From assembly GCF_000429325.1 (NCBI RefSeq), contig NZ_AUBQ01000005.1, positions 310,001-374,000 on the forward strand: 64,000 nt of DNA, in the 5' to 3' direction. The position numbers were made by a program, and so were the translations under genes. Each line of letters opens with the position of its first letter. The stretch's first letter is position 1. A model generated the notes under the pieces. That model was not told the DNA's origin. It worked only from the letters and a program-made list of their open reading frames with translations, and did no database searches. This DNA comes from Fundidesulfovibrio putealis DSM 16056. Lineage in GTDB: Bacteria; Desulfobacterota; Desulfovibrionia; Desulfovibrionales; Desulfovibrionaceae. Shown here in pieces: positions 45,718-56,454 of this stretch.

Positions 45718-45758
45718 CACGATGAGAAAAGCAAATACCACCTGGAGGATTACCCCCA

Positions 45759-46048
<290 letters not shown>

Positions 46049-46096
46049 TTTCGACGATCATTTCAACTCACATCCTGTTCATTCAAGGAGACATAT

Positions 46097-47737
<1,641 letters not shown>

Positions 47738-47776
47738 GCCACAAGCCTAGCCGCACGCTGACCAATTGAGTTGATC

Positions 47777-47809
47777 AAGGCCCCGAAGCGAAAGCTTCGG
47801 GGCCTTTTT
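47777..47809 (+). terminator. groESL terminator (copy 1 of a duplicated block)
   Basis: A 13-bp stem AAGGCCCCGAAGC with GAAA loop and full complement (47777-47806), followed by T-rich bases. It lies inside a 46-base block (47758-47803) that recurs with one mismatch at 49749-49794, on the other side of the AT-rich cassette. Confidence 0.92.
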
Positions 47810-47882
47810 AAGTTGCTAAAATGTGTTGGAGGGTGTATTTATGATAAAATATTTTTTGGAATCGTGATTGTCTGGAGATGCC

Positions 47883-49220
47883 ATGGAAGAATATTTTAAG
47901 AAAATCGATGTGAAGCACCGGCTGAGAGATCCCGTATACGGCTTTGTTCATCTGACAGCTGCGGAAATGCGTATAGTTGATACGCCTTTGTTTCAGCGCT
48001 TGAGACGTGTGCATCAGCTTGCCTTGACAAAGTACGTATATCCTTCTGCGGAGCATTCTCGATTTGTTCATTCTCTTGGTGTCATGCACTGTTCAACTTT
48101 GATTCTCGCAGGGGTCCATGACCATAAGCAGACTAGGCTGATAAACGAACCTTCTGAAAGACTGATCAAAACGTTGAGATTCGCCGCACTGCTTCATGAC
48201 ATTGGGCATCTTCCATTTTCTCATGCAGTTGAGAAGCAGTGGCTGTCAGGTTTAAAGCATGAAGCGTTGAGTCAGTATATAATTGAGAAAGATCCACATA
48301 TATCAAGTATTCTTGAAGGGGAGGGGGTCAACCCGAGGGAAGTGTCTTCTTTGCTGGCAAAGACTCCTCCAGCAAAATTTAGGTTGGTTCATGAGATAGT
48401 GTCTGGTCAACTTGATGCGGATCGTGCCGATTATCTGTTGAGAGATGCGCATCTGTGTGGTGCGAAGTATGGAGAATATGACTTCGCTAGATTTCTTAAT
48501 ATTTTTGCAGCGACAGAAGATGGTGATACAGGACTGCTCACGCTTTGCGTTGATGAGAGCGATTTGCATGTTGCTGAGTCGTTGCTTATAGCGCGCTACC
48601 ATTATAATATGCAGATCCCATTTCACAGAACGCGAAGTGGGTATGATATAGTGTTGGGTCGATTTATGCGCGATTTTGTGCGCTATAATGAACCATTTAA
48701 TGTTGTGTCAGGGGAGTTAAAGGAAGTTGACCTGGAACGACTCGCTTTACTTGATGACTATGAAATCACAGAGCATATAAAGAACGCAGGGAAAGGTGGA
48801 AATCCATGGTCACCTTATCTGTTGAGAGCAAAGCACCTCGTACCAGTGATCGATACAAGTTCGATGTCAGATAGTGGAGTTCGATTGTTCAAGTTGCTTG
48901 TGCGTAGACTCGAGTCTGAACCAAGCCTGGTTAAGGGTGAAGACTATTTCGTTTATAGTAGGGAGGTTGAGATTTTAAAGTGGGGTGGCTCACTAGCTGA
49001 AAAGTCAGGGCCAGATGAAACCGGGGTTCCGCCTCAAGGCATGATCACGTTGTTGAGCAAAGAGGGTAAGGGGAGGGAATCCGAACACGTTGACATCTGC
49101 CAGAGGTCATGGATATTCAGCCATCTCGCTACTGACCCACCTTCTATCCACAGAGTTTACGTCGTGCCTGAAAAAGAACAAGATGTGCGGGCACTTCTTG
49201 ATGAAGTCAATGCGGTATGA
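47883..49220 (+). CDS. HD-domain phosphohydrolase (SAMHD1/dGTPase-like, COG1078)
   Basis: 445 residues from ATG 47883 (GGAG 5 bases upstream; a TTG at 47868 is the alternative). HD-fold metal site: AEHSRFVHSLG (H58), ALLHDIGHLPFSHAVE (H105, D106) and QLDADRADYLLRDA (D178-D183). This matches COG1078 HD phosphohydrolases, related to dNTP triphosphohydrolases and SAMHD1. The C-terminal ~150 residues are less conserved. It probably hydrolyses nucleotides; the substrate is not readable from sequence. AT-rich codon use marks it as foreign to its surroundings. Co-transcribed with the next gene, 13 bases away. Confidence 0.88.
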   Translation: MEEYFKKIDVKHRLRDPVYGFVHLTAAEMRIVDTPLFQRLRRVHQLALTKYVYPSAEHSRFVHSLGVMHCSTLILAGVHDHKQTRLINEPSERLIKTLRFAALLHDIGHLPFSHAVEKQWLSGLKHEALSQYIIEKDPHISSILEGEGVNPREVSSLLAKTPPAKFRLVHEIVSGQLDADRADYLLRDAHLCGAKYGEYDFARFLNIFAATEDGDTGLLTLCVDESDLHVAESLLIARYHYNMQIPFHRTRSGYDIVLGRFMRDFVRYNEPFNVVSGELKEVDLERLALLDDYEITEHIKNAGKGGNPWSPYLLRAKHLVPVIDTSSMSDSGVRLFKLLVRRLESEPSLVKGEDYFVYSREVEILKWGGSLAEKSGPDETGVPPQGMITLLSKEGKGRESEHVDICQRSWIFSHLATDPPSIHRVYVVPEKEQDVRALLDEVNAV

Positions 49221-49233
49221 AAAGGGGAGAGCC

Positions 49234-49752
49234 ATGATAAATTCCAAAAGCGCCGTCGCCAGCGTGCTCCGTACCCTTCAGAAGAACAATCTCCCTCTCG
49301 ATAAAATTGTTCTTCATAAATTTTTGTATTTCCTTAATACTCAAGGGGTTAGCACTGGTTTGAGCTTCGAACCATACACATATGGCCCATTCTCTTTCGA
49401 TCTGGCGAGGGTCTTGAGTGACATGGCGTTTTGGGATGAGATCAAAGAAAACAAAGCCAGCTATGAAATTCTCACACTTGACTCACATCCGGCTTTGAAT
49501 CCAGACGTGGAAAAGCAAATTTCCGATCTCTTGAAAAAATTCCAGGGTATTGTCGGTGACTTCACTTTTGATAATCTTGAAAGTGTGGGAACTGCACTGT
49601 ACTGTGCAGAAAGTATAAAGTTCCAGGGTGATAGGCCTACTCAGGAACGAGTTGTGTCAGAATTTAAAAAATGGAAAGGGGAACGGTACCCGACTGCACG
49701 GATTCAAGAAGTGTACGACAAGCTGACTCCTTATATCTGGCATACCCCCTGA
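49234..49752 (+). CDS. YwgA/Panacea (SocA, DUF4065)-like protein, partner of HD protein
   Basis: 172 residues from ATG 49234, with GGGGAG 4 bases upstream; an in-frame extension upstream overlaps the HD gene and is not needed. The pattern LDKIVLHKFLYFLNTQG followed by FEPYTYGPFSFDLARVLSDM resembles the (K)LxKLxYF ... YGP(F/Y)S core of Panacea/SocA and YwgA-type proteins. Panacea proteins often act as antitoxins, neutralising diverse toxins encoded next to them. The match is by eye and moderate. Same AT-rich composition as the HD gene; its stop lies inside the downstream direct repeat. Confidence 0.68.
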   Translation: MINSKSAVASVLRTLQKNNLPLDKIVLHKFLYFLNTQGVSTGLSFEPYTYGPFSFDLARVLSDMAFWDEIKENKASYEILTLDSHPALNPDVEKQISDLLKKFQGIVGDFTFDNLESVGTALYCAESIKFQGDRPTQERVVSEFKKWKGERYPTARIQEVYDKLTPYIWHTP

Positions 49753-49767
49753 CCAATTGAGTTGATC

Positions 49768-49800
49768 AAGGCCCCGGAGCGAAAGCTTCGGGGCTTTTTT
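49768..49800 (+). terminator. Terminator, copy 2 of the duplicated groEL block
   Basis: The stem AAGGCCCCGGAGC-GAAA-GCTTCGGGGC is followed by TTTTTT. It ends the cassette transcript. One stem base differs from copy 1, giving a G-U pair. Confidence 0.9.
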
Positions 49801-49969
49801 GCTGGCGAATGGGGATGTCGATTCTTGACGCTGACCGCCCCAGGCGGCACAACGCATCAGGCACGCCATGCACGCGCGCATCGCCGGGGCACGCTCCGGC
49901 GACGCTGGGGTCGCCGCAAACGCAATCAACTGGCCCGTGATTCGTCCAGGCCATCAAGAAGGAACACCC

Positions 49970-50560
49970 ATGAACGCACGTTTCGGCTTTCTCGCGTCCC
50001 TCGCCGTTGTCGCCTGTCTGCTGCTCTCCGGTTTTGCAGCCGACGCCCAGGCCGCCAACCCCCTGGTGAAGCTCACAACCAGCAAAGGCGACATCGTCCT
50101 GGAGCTGGACCCGGCCAAGGCTCCGGCCTCGGTTGAAAACTTCCTGAAGTACGTGAACGACGGCTTCTACAACGGCTTGATCTTCCACCGCGTCATAAAC
50201 GGCTTCATGATCCAGGGCGGCGGCATGGACAAGGACATGCAGCAGAAGCAGACCCGCGCCCCCATCAAGAACGAGGCCGACAACGGCCTCACCAACGACA
50301 ACTACACCATCGCCATGGCCCGCACCGGCGACCCCCACTCCGCCACCGCGCAGTTCTACATCAACGTGAAGAACAACACCGGCCTGAACCACACCGGCAA
50401 AAGCCAGAGCGGCTGGGGTTACGCCGTGTTCGGCAAGGTGGTGGAAGGCAAGGACGTGGTCGACGCCATCAAGGCCGTGCCCACCATGACCAAGGGGCCG
50501 TATTCCGACGTGCCGCGCGAGCCCGTAACCATCATCAAGGCCGAAGTGATCAGCAAGTAG
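49970..50560 (+). CDS. Secreted cyclophilin-type peptidyl-prolyl isomerase
   Basis: 196 residues. AAGGA lies 6 bases before the ATG. Signal peptide [21 protein letters not shown], cleaved near AQA-ANP. Cyclophilin domain: [18 protein letters not shown] (catalytic Arg), [31 protein letters not shown]. It speeds cis-trans proline isomerisation of periplasmic proteins. It returns to high-GC codon use directly after the AT-rich cassette, so in the ancestral order it probably followed groEL. Confidence 0.95.
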   Translation: MNARFGFLASLAVVACLLLSGFAADAQAANPLVKLTTSKGDIVLELDPAKAPASVENFLKYVNDGFYNGLIFHRVINGFMIQGGGMDKDMQQKQTRAPIKNEADNGLTNDNYTIAMARTGDPHSATAQFYINVKNNTGLNHTGKSQSGWGYAVFGKVVEGKDVVDAIKAVPTMTKGPYSDVPREPVTIIKAEVISK

Positions 50561-50689
50561 AGACGCGTTGTCAGGGGGCCGGGCAAGCTCCACGCCAACA
50601 GGTGATCATCCCGGCTTTTGTCTTGTAGAGGCTGAGCGTCGGATGGACCGGGAGGCGTGAGGCGAGTGCCGGGGAGGTGGTCGGAAGAG

Positions 50690-50885
50690 AGCCTCCGGCG
50701 GCCAAAGGGGCGAGCCCCTTTGGAAACCCGTATAGGTCTGTGGTTTCCGGCGACTCTGAGTCAGATTCGTTACTGCGGGCGTCGGTATCGCACTGGGACG
50801 CGAAGCCCATTTGAAGTTTTTGAAGGAGAGTCCAGAGAGGAAACTTTTTTCAAAAAGTTTCCTCTCTGGCCGCCGGAGGCATCCT
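50690..50885. repeat. Composite intergenic repeat element
   Basis: Two parts. At 50692-50732, a GGCGGCC-AAAGGGG-CGAG-CCCCTTT hairpin block that recurs inverted at 55235-55273. At 50832-50869, a perfect 18-bp inverted repeat (CCAGAGAGGAAACTTTTT and complement, 2-base loop). The GGCCGCCGGAGGC core follows each part. I associate such blocks with repeated intergenic elements in Desulfovibrio genomes. No gene in this ~400-base gap. Confidence 0.75.
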
Positions 50886-50895
50886 CCGAAATCAG

Positions 50896-50935
50896 AGAGC
50901 CCCGAACTGCGAAACGCGCAGGCCGGGGCTCTTTG
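50896..50935. terminator. Probable bidirectional terminator
   Basis: AGAGCCCCG (50896-50904) pairs with CGGGGCTCT (50924-50932), followed by TTTG on the plus side. It separates the plus-strand repeat/cyclophilin side from the convergent DUF3124 gene. Confidence 0.6.
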
Positions 50936-50960
50936 TATCATGTGCGGGAAGAGGGGAAGG

Positions 50961-51440
50961 CTACTCGCCCGGAACCGCCACGCCCCGGCTGGTGAACGAT
51001 ATCCCCTGCTGGGCGCTGGTGCCGATCATCACCGCCTCCACCAGCAGCGGACTCGCCGGGGTCTCGGAAGACCAGCGCACCAGGAAGTTGGCCCCGGACC
51101 CGCCCGACTCGTCGGTCTGGGCCACGATGTACTCCACCGTCATCATGGGCTCCAGGCGAAGCGGCTTGTCCAGATAGCGTTTCACCAGCGCGCCCTTGGT
51201 ATCGTAATAGTCTACGGAAGAGACGGTCACGGCCCGCTTGGGGTCGGTGTTGCGTACGGACAGCGTGATGGTCAGGTCGATGCCCCGCGTCTTGATGCCG
51301 TGGTAGATGTGCGAATAGCAGGGCACGTACACGGTCTGGCCCTTGGAGGTTTCCGCCGCGCGCGACGCTGCGGGCAGGGCCGCCAGGACGGCCAGGGCGA
51401 AGAGCAGGGGCAAGACGGCGAGGCGATGGACGCGGTTCAT
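50961..51440 (-). CDS. DUF3124 family secreted protein
   Basis: 159 residues. Signal peptide MNRVHRLAVLPLLFALAVLAALPAASRAA. The mature protein starts with the DUF3124 signature QTVYVPCYSHIYHG and continues as a compact beta domain (IDLTITLSVRNTDPKRAVTVSSVDYYDTKG; AQTDESGGSGANFLVRWSS). The function of the family is unknown. It lies about 80 bases after the stop of the RND gene on the same strand, and may share its transcript. Confidence 0.88.
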   Translation of the reverse strand: MNRVHRLAVLPLLFALAVLAALPAASRAAETSKGQTVYVPCYSHIYHGIKTRGIDLTITLSVRNTDPKRAVTVSSVDYYDTKGALVKRYLDKPLRLEPMMTVEYIVAQTDESGGSGANFLVRWSSETPASPLLVEAVMIGTSAQQGISFTSRGVAVPGE

Positions 51441-51522
51441 GACTTCCTCCGGCTGATTCGCCCCAATCTAGCGGACAAGTCCGCCCGGCGTAAAGTGTTA
51501 CCCGTAAACCGGGCAGGGCGCG

Positions 51523-54500
51523 TCACCGTATGGCCTTCAGGTCGAAGGCGGCGATGGCGTAGAGCACCGGCACCATGAGCAGCGTCACGAAGGTGGCCAC
51601 GGCCAGGCCCCCGATCTGGGCGTAGCACAGCGGCTCCCAGAGCGGGCCGCCGTTTTTCGCCAGCGGGAACAGCGCCGTGATGGTGGCCCCCACGGTGATG
51701 AGCACCGGGCGCAGCCGCAAAAGCCCCGCATCCAGGATGGCCTGGCGCAAGGGCTCGCCCGCGTGCAGCTTTTCTTCAATGAAGTCGAACAGCACGATCA
51801 CGTGGCTGACGATCACCCCGATCAGGCTTGCGATTCCCAGAAAGGCCATGAACCCGAAGGGCTGGCCCATGAGCGCCAGCGACGCGAACGCCCCGGCCAC
51901 GCCGTAGGGGATGGCCCCGAACACCAGCAGGGGCTTCACCGCGTTCTTGAACTGGAACAGGAGCGCCAGATAGATCATGGCCACGGAAATGCCCATGACC
52001 ATGCCCATCTCCGCGAAGCCCTTCACCTGTTCCTCGTACTCGCCGCCGATAACCAGCGTGTAGCCCGGCGGGAGATCCGCCTCCAGGGCCTTGATGGCGG
52101 GCATGGCCGCGCCGATCACTTCGGATGGCAGCACGCCGGGAACCGGGAAGCAGGACACGGTGATGGTGCGGAAGTGGTTGCGCCGGGCGATGCGCTCCCC
52201 GTCCATGCCCCAGGTGATGTCCGCAACCTGGGTCAGGGGGACCTTGTGCTCGCCGTTCTGGGGATAGACGTACAGGTTGGCGATATCCGACAATTTGGCG
52301 CGCTCCTCGCCGCGCAGCCTTAGGACCACCGGTGTGGAGAGCCTGCCTTCGCGCAGGCTGGTGACCGTGAGGCCGCTTACGGCCATGGCCGAGGAACGGG
52401 CCACGTCCTGGTTGGTGATCCCGGCCAGGGTGGCCTTGTCCGGATCAATGGCCACGCGGGCAGTGAAGCGGTGCGAGCCCCAGTTGTCGCTGACGCGCTC
52501 GGCCACGTCCAGGGCGCGAAGAGCCCCCTTCATGCGCTCGGCCATCTCGCGAAGCGTTGCCTCGTCTTCTCCGGCCAGACGTATCTGCACCGGGATGCCT
52601 ACTGGCGGGCCGCTCTCCAGACGGCGCACGTCAACGCGCGCGCCCGGGATTTCCCGCGAGAGTTCGGCCTGAAGCGGGGCGCTGAACAGCTCGGTGACGT
52701 GCTTGTCCTGCACCTGGATGAGCACCTGGGCGTAGTTGGGTTTCTTGAGCTCGGGCGTCACCGAGAACCAGAAGCGCGGTCCGCCGCCGCCCACGAAGCT
52801 GGTCAGCGAGGTGAGCGGGACGGGGTATTCCGGGTGGGCGCGCCCGAAGTCGTCTGCGGCACGCAGCACGGCTCGCTCCACCGTGGCGGCGAGTTCGGCG
52901 GTGAGGTCGATGGCCGAATCCTCAGGCAAGGTCACGTCCACGTAGGAGAGATACGAACGGTCGATGGGGAAGAACATGGGCTTTAACAGGCTCTTGGCCC
53001 AGAATCCGGCTCCGACCAGCACCAGCGACACGGCCAACGCCTTCCAGCGGTTGTCGATCAGCCAGCCGCCAAGGCGGTAGTAGTGGCGCGCGAAGCCCTT
53101 GTCCGGGCCTGCTTCGGCCTTGCCGGGCCGCAGCAGGTAATAGCCCAGGAAGGGGATGAAGCTCATGGACACCAGCCGCGAGGCCACCAGCGAACAGGTG
53201 ACCACCACGGGCAGGCTGTACAGGAAGCGCCCCTTGTCGCCCGAGAGCAGCAGGAAGGGCAGGTAGGCCACGATGTTGGTGATGGTGGCGTACAGAATGG
53301 CCTTGGCCAGCTTGGTCGGTCCGAGCCAGGCGGCCACGGAGCGGTCCGTGCCTGCGCTCAGCTCGCGCTTGATGGCGTCGCCCGCCACCACCGGGTCGTC
53401 CACCAGGAGGCCCAGGGCGATGATCAGCGAGGCGATGGAGATCTGTTGCAGGTCGATGCCGAGCGTGTGCATGAAGCCGAAGGTCATGGCCAGGGTGATG
53501 GGGATGGACAGGGCCATCAGCAGCGCGGAGCGCCACTCCCGGAAGCCGACGGCCGCTACCAGCACCACCAGGATCACGGCCTCGTACAGGCTGTTCATGA
53601 AGAGCGAGACGCTCTCGTTCACCTGTTTGGGCTGGTCCGAGGTTCGCGCCATGACCAGATCCTCGGGCAGGCGCTGGCGCAGGCCGTCCAGGGCGGCGTC
53701 CACGGCCTTGGAAAAATCGCCGATCTGCTCGCCGGAGCGCATGGTCACGGCCAGGGATACGGCCTTGCCGGAGCGCCACTGGCCCGAGGCGTCACGATAT
53801 GTATATCGGTTGATGGTGTCCGCCGGGGTCTCGTAGCCGCGCTCCATCTCCACAAGATCGCGCAGGTACAGGCCCTGCGAAACCAGCGTGGCCCCCAGTT
53901 CGCGCTCGGAGGAAAATTCGCCGGTGGGGTCCAGGGCCACGTTGCGCCCGCCGAATTCGCCCACGCCGCCGCTGGGGGCGATGTTCCGCCCGGTAAAGGC
54001 ACCCTGGATGCGCCACGGCTGCACAGAGTGCGAGGCCAGCCGCTCCTGGGAGTAGTCCAGGAACACGGCCTCTGGCCGAACGCCCCAGCGCGTGACCTTG
54101 GCCACCTGGGGCACGGCGCGCAGGGTGCGCGAGATGGTCTCGGTGAAGTCCTCCAGGTCCCTGAAGCTATAGGCGTCTCCGGCGGATTCCTCGAAGGCCT
54201 GGCGCGTACCGGCGGGGTCGGCCACGATGACAGGCTGCCACAGGTCCGGGTGCAGCTCGGAGTGCTTCATGCCGGTGCGGGCGAAGGTCATCACCAGATC
54301 GCGGAAGGCCTCGGGGGGCATGGACGCGGCCACGTCGGCCACCACCATGCCCGGCTCCGTGCCGGTGCGCAGGTCCGAGACGCCCGGCGTGTTCTTGAGA
54401 TAGGCGGCAAACAGCGCGAGTTTGCGCTCCACCTGTTGCTGCGGGACGCTTGGCGGCACCACCAGGGCCATGGACAGCCTGGGGCCGGGGGCGCTCTGGC

Positions 54501-55011
54501 GCAGCGCCTCTATGACTCGCACCGCCTGTGCGGCCCGCACGGCGACCTCGGCCTGGGAGGCCCTGGGCGAGGCCACGGTGAGCATGAGGGTGGCCGTGTC
54601 GCCGAAATCCTTCAGGAACGTGATGGGGCCGGCTCCGTCGGGCAATCCCTTGATGGAGTTCAGCTTCAGGTTGATGTCGTCCAGCACTTCGCCGGTCTGG
54701 GCGATCTCGTCGCGCAGCTTCACGGTGATGACGGACATGCCGGTGCGGGTGACGGATTCCACCCGGTCCACCTTGTCGTTCTCGGCCACGCGGGCTTCGA
54801 TGACCCGCGTGACCAGCTCCTCCACCTTTTCGGCGCGCACGCCCGGCCAGGGGCAGAGCACGGCTGCCACGCGCACGGGGATGTCCGGGTCCTTGCGCTG
54901 GGGCATCTTGGCGTAGCCGAAGGCGCCCCAGGCCAGCACCGCGATAAGCAGCACCCAGGAGACGTGGCGGTGCTCCACGAAGAAGCGGGCCATGTTGCGT
55001 TTGTCGTTCAC
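51523..55011 (-). CDS. RND efflux transporter, inner-membrane permease
   Basis: 1162 residues, longer than the usual ~1030. The GTG at 55011 is preceded by GGGAG at 7 bases; ATG 54993 has none. TM1 WVLLIAVLAWGAFGYAKMP, two large periplasmic parts, TM4 with GLLVDDPVVAGDAI where the proton-relay acidic pair sits, and ALLFQFKNAVKPLLVFGAIPYG. It exports drugs or metals using the proton gradient, together with the adaptor at 55300. No outer-membrane factor gene is in the window, so TolC is presumably supplied elsewhere. Part of the tetR-adaptor-permease set. Confidence 0.94.
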   Translation of the reverse strand: MNDKRNMARFFVEHRHVSWVLLIAVLAWGAFGYAKMPQRKDPDIPVRVAAVLCPWPGVRAEKVEELVTRVIEARVAENDKVDRVESVTRTGMSVITVKLRDEIAQTGEVLDDINLKLNSIKGLPDGAGPITFLKDFGDTATLMLTVASPRASQAEVAVRAAQAVRVIEALRQSAPGPRLSMALVVPPSVPQQQVERKLALFAAYLKNTPGVSDLRTGTEPGMVVADVAASMPPEAFRDLVMTFARTGMKHSELHPDLWQPVIVADPAGTRQAFEESAGDAYSFRDLEDFTETISRTLRAVPQVAKVTRWGVRPEAVFLDYSQERLASHSVQPWRIQGAFTGRNIAPSGGVGEFGGRNVALDPTGEFSSERELGATLVSQGLYLRDLVEMERGYETPADTINRYTYRDASGQWRSGKAVSLAVTMRSGEQIGDFSKAVDAALDGLRQRLPEDLVMARTSDQPKQVNESVSLFMNSLYEAVILVVLVAAVGFREWRSALLMALSIPITLAMTFGFMHTLGIDLQQISIASLIIALGLLVDDPVVAGDAIKRELSAGTDRSVAAWLGPTKLAKAILYATITNIVAYLPFLLLSGDKGRFLYSLPVVVTCSLVASRLVSMSFIPFLGYYLLRPGKAEAGPDKGFARHYYRLGGWLIDNRWKALAVSLVLVGAGFWAKSLLKPMFFPIDRSYLSYVDVTLPEDSAIDLTAELAATVERAVLRAADDFGRAHPEYPVPLTSLTSFVGGGGPRFWFSVTPELKKPNYAQVLIQVQDKHVTELFSAPLQAELSREIPGARVDVRRLESGPPVGIPVQIRLAGEDEATLREMAERMKGALRALDVAERVSDNWGSHRFTARVAIDPDKATLAGITNQDVARSSAMAVSGLTVTSLREGRLSTPVVLRLRGEERAKLSDIANLYVYPQNGEHKVPLTQVADITWGMDGERIARRNHFRTITVSCFPVPGVLPSEVIGAAMPAIKALEADLPPGYTLVIGGEYEEQVKGFAEMGMVMGISVAMIYLALLFQFKNAVKPLLVFGAIPYGVAGAFASLALMGQPFGFMAFLGIASLIGVIVSHVIVLFDFIEEKLHAGEPLRQAILDAGLLRLRPVLITVGATITALFPLAKNGGPLWEPLCYAQIGGLAVATFVTLLMVPVLYAIAAFDLKAIR

Positions 55012-55032
55012 GAAAAGACTCCCGTCAAAAGG

Positions 55033-55248
55033 CCGGACGTACCGTCCGACCCGAGAACTCAAATATACTTGGATGATCCGGCGCCGCATCCCGTCTTCAG
55101 ACGCTTCTGGAACGCCGGACCCATACGGGTTTCCAAAGTGCCGGACGCATCGTCCGACCAGAGAATTCAAAGAATCCGGAATGTTCCGGTGTTGCGCCTC
55201 GTCTTCAGACGTTTCCGGACCGCCGAACCCATAAGGGTTTCCAAAGGG
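55033..55248. repeat. Two-copy tandem repeat, 108-bp period, inside the RND operon
   Basis: Units 55033-55140 and 55141-55248 align without gaps (roughly 75% identity by eye); shared blocks include CCGGACG, CGTCTTCAGACG and GGGTTTCCAAAG. The second unit runs into the dispersed block (CTCGCCCCTTTGGCCGCCGG) that also occurs inverted at 50692-50732. It fills the 288-base gap between the adaptor and permease genes. It shows an open frame in both units but no ribosome site, and I do not call a gene. Confidence 0.85.
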
Positions 55249-55299
55249 GCTCGCCCCTTTGGCCGCCGGAGGCTGTCTTCCACGCCAAAACTTGCCTCA

Positions 55300-56412
55300 C
55301 TACTTGATCACGCGCACTTCCTGCCCGTCGGTGGCCAGCGTGGACCCGCGTGTGATCACCTGCTCGCCGGGTGTCAGCCCGGACAGGATGGTCACCATGT
55401 CGCCAGCCACCCCGGCAACGCTGACGGTGCGCAGCTGGGCCACGGTCTTGCCGTTCTTTTCGGCCAGAACGTGCACCACGAAGTCGCTCCCGCTGGCGGG
55501 GCGGGCCAGGGCGTGCAGGGGGATGGCCGCCAGGGAGGCGCGCTGTCCGGCGGAGGCGCGGCGCACCGTGGCGATCATGCCGTCCTTCAGGGAGAGGTCA
55601 GGATTGGCGATGGTCACTTCCACCTCGAAGGTGCGGCTCTTGGGGTCGGCGGAGGGGGAGATGGCCGTTACGATCCCTGTGAACTCACGACCGGCCAGGG
55701 CGTCGCAGACGATGCCCAGGGTGTTGCCCAGGCTCACGCGGGCGATGTCCTGGTCGGGCAGGCCGAACACGGCCTTCACCGAGGTCAGGTCCACCAGCAC
55801 GAAGGCCACGGTGCCCTGGTTCACCAGGGTGCCGTGCTCCACGTCGCGGCGCACCACCATGGCGTCCATGGGGGAGACGAGGGTGGCGTCGCGCAGGTTG
55901 ATCTCGGCCTGCTCGAGCGCCGCCTGGGCCTGTGCGGCCTTGGCCTGCGCGACCTCCAGGCGTTCCTGGGTGCGGTCGAACTCGCTGCGCGATATCACCT
56001 GACCGTTTATGAGCTTGGAGTTGCGCTCCTGGTCGCGTTTGGCCAGGGCCAGGGTGGCGCGGGCCTCGTCCAGGGTGGACTTGGCCTGGGCCAGCCTGGC
56101 CTTGTAGTCGGCGTCGCGCAGGCGGGCCAGCACCTGGCCCTTGGTCACGCGCGAGCCCTTGTCGCGGGCCGAGGGCGTGACGGTCTCCACGTAGCCGGGC
56201 ACCTTGAAGGCCAGGCTGACCTGCTCGCGCGGGGCCAGCACGGCGCTGTAGCGGGTGGCCAGGGCGGCCTGCTCGCCGGAGGTGGCGGCCACGGAGGCCA
56301 CCGGCTGCACGGATACGGGCAGGGGCGGTTTTTCGAAGGCGTGCTCGCGCGCGCAGGCGGCGCACAGGGCCAAGGCAATGGTCAGGACCAGCGGGGCGAT
56401 GAGTCTGTTCAT
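55300..56412 (-). CDS. RND efflux periplasmic adaptor (MFP) lipoprotein
   Basis: 370 residues. Lipobox ALALCAAC in the leader. Order of domains: lipoyl half, helical hairpin (LAQAKSTLDEARATLALAKR), second lipoyl half (LVSPMDAMVVRRDVEHGTLV), beta barrel and membrane-proximal domain ending TDGQEVRVIK. It bridges the permease to a TolC-type channel. Between tetR (43 bases upstream) and the permease, in one operon. Confidence 0.94.
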   Translation of the reverse strand: MNRLIAPLVLTIALALCAACAREHAFEKPPLPVSVQPVASVAATSGEQAALATRYSAVLAPREQVSLAFKVPGYVETVTPSARDKGSRVTKGQVLARLRDADYKARLAQAKSTLDEARATLALAKRDQERNSKLINGQVISRSEFDRTQERLEVAQAKAAQAQAALEQAEINLRDATLVSPMDAMVVRRDVEHGTLVNQGTVAFVLVDLTSVKAVFGLPDQDIARVSLGNTLGIVCDALAGREFTGIVTAISPSADPKSRTFEVEVTIANPDLSLKDGMIATVRRASAGQRASLAAIPLHALARPASGSDFVVHVLAEKNGKTVAQLRTVSVAGVAGDMVTILSGLTPGEQVITRGSTLATDGQEVRVIK

Positions 56413-56454
56413 ACGATACCTCGTGGTTGTCAGACGAAGGGGCGGCTCGCGCCG

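Larger units (their letters stand above)
45204..45758. other. Intergenic region between motA and groES
   Basis: About 550 bases. It holds the groE promoter and CIRCE element (listed separately) and a perfect 12-bp palindrome AATCTCGAGATT at 45582-45593 of unknown role. A short minus-strand open frame overlaps the CIRCE/promoter region and is not supported. Confidence 0.6.
47758..49794. mobile_element. AT-rich two-gene cassette bounded by 46-base direct repeats
   Basis: The blocks 47758-47803 and 49749-49794 match at 45 of 46 positions (A47786 versus G49777) and each contains the groEL-type terminator. The DNA between them is far more AT-rich than both flanks and carries the HD phosphohydrolase and YwgA/Panacea-like genes. 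No integrase or transposase is present. The second repeat overlaps the last codon of the downstream gene. The structure suggests insertion with duplication of the target, or recombination between terminators. Confidence 0.75.

Noticed and set aside
54992-55234. Small frame encoding a 36-residue tandem repeat
   Set aside because: The repetition comes from the 108-bp DNA repeat. There is no ribosome site, and the other strand is equally open.
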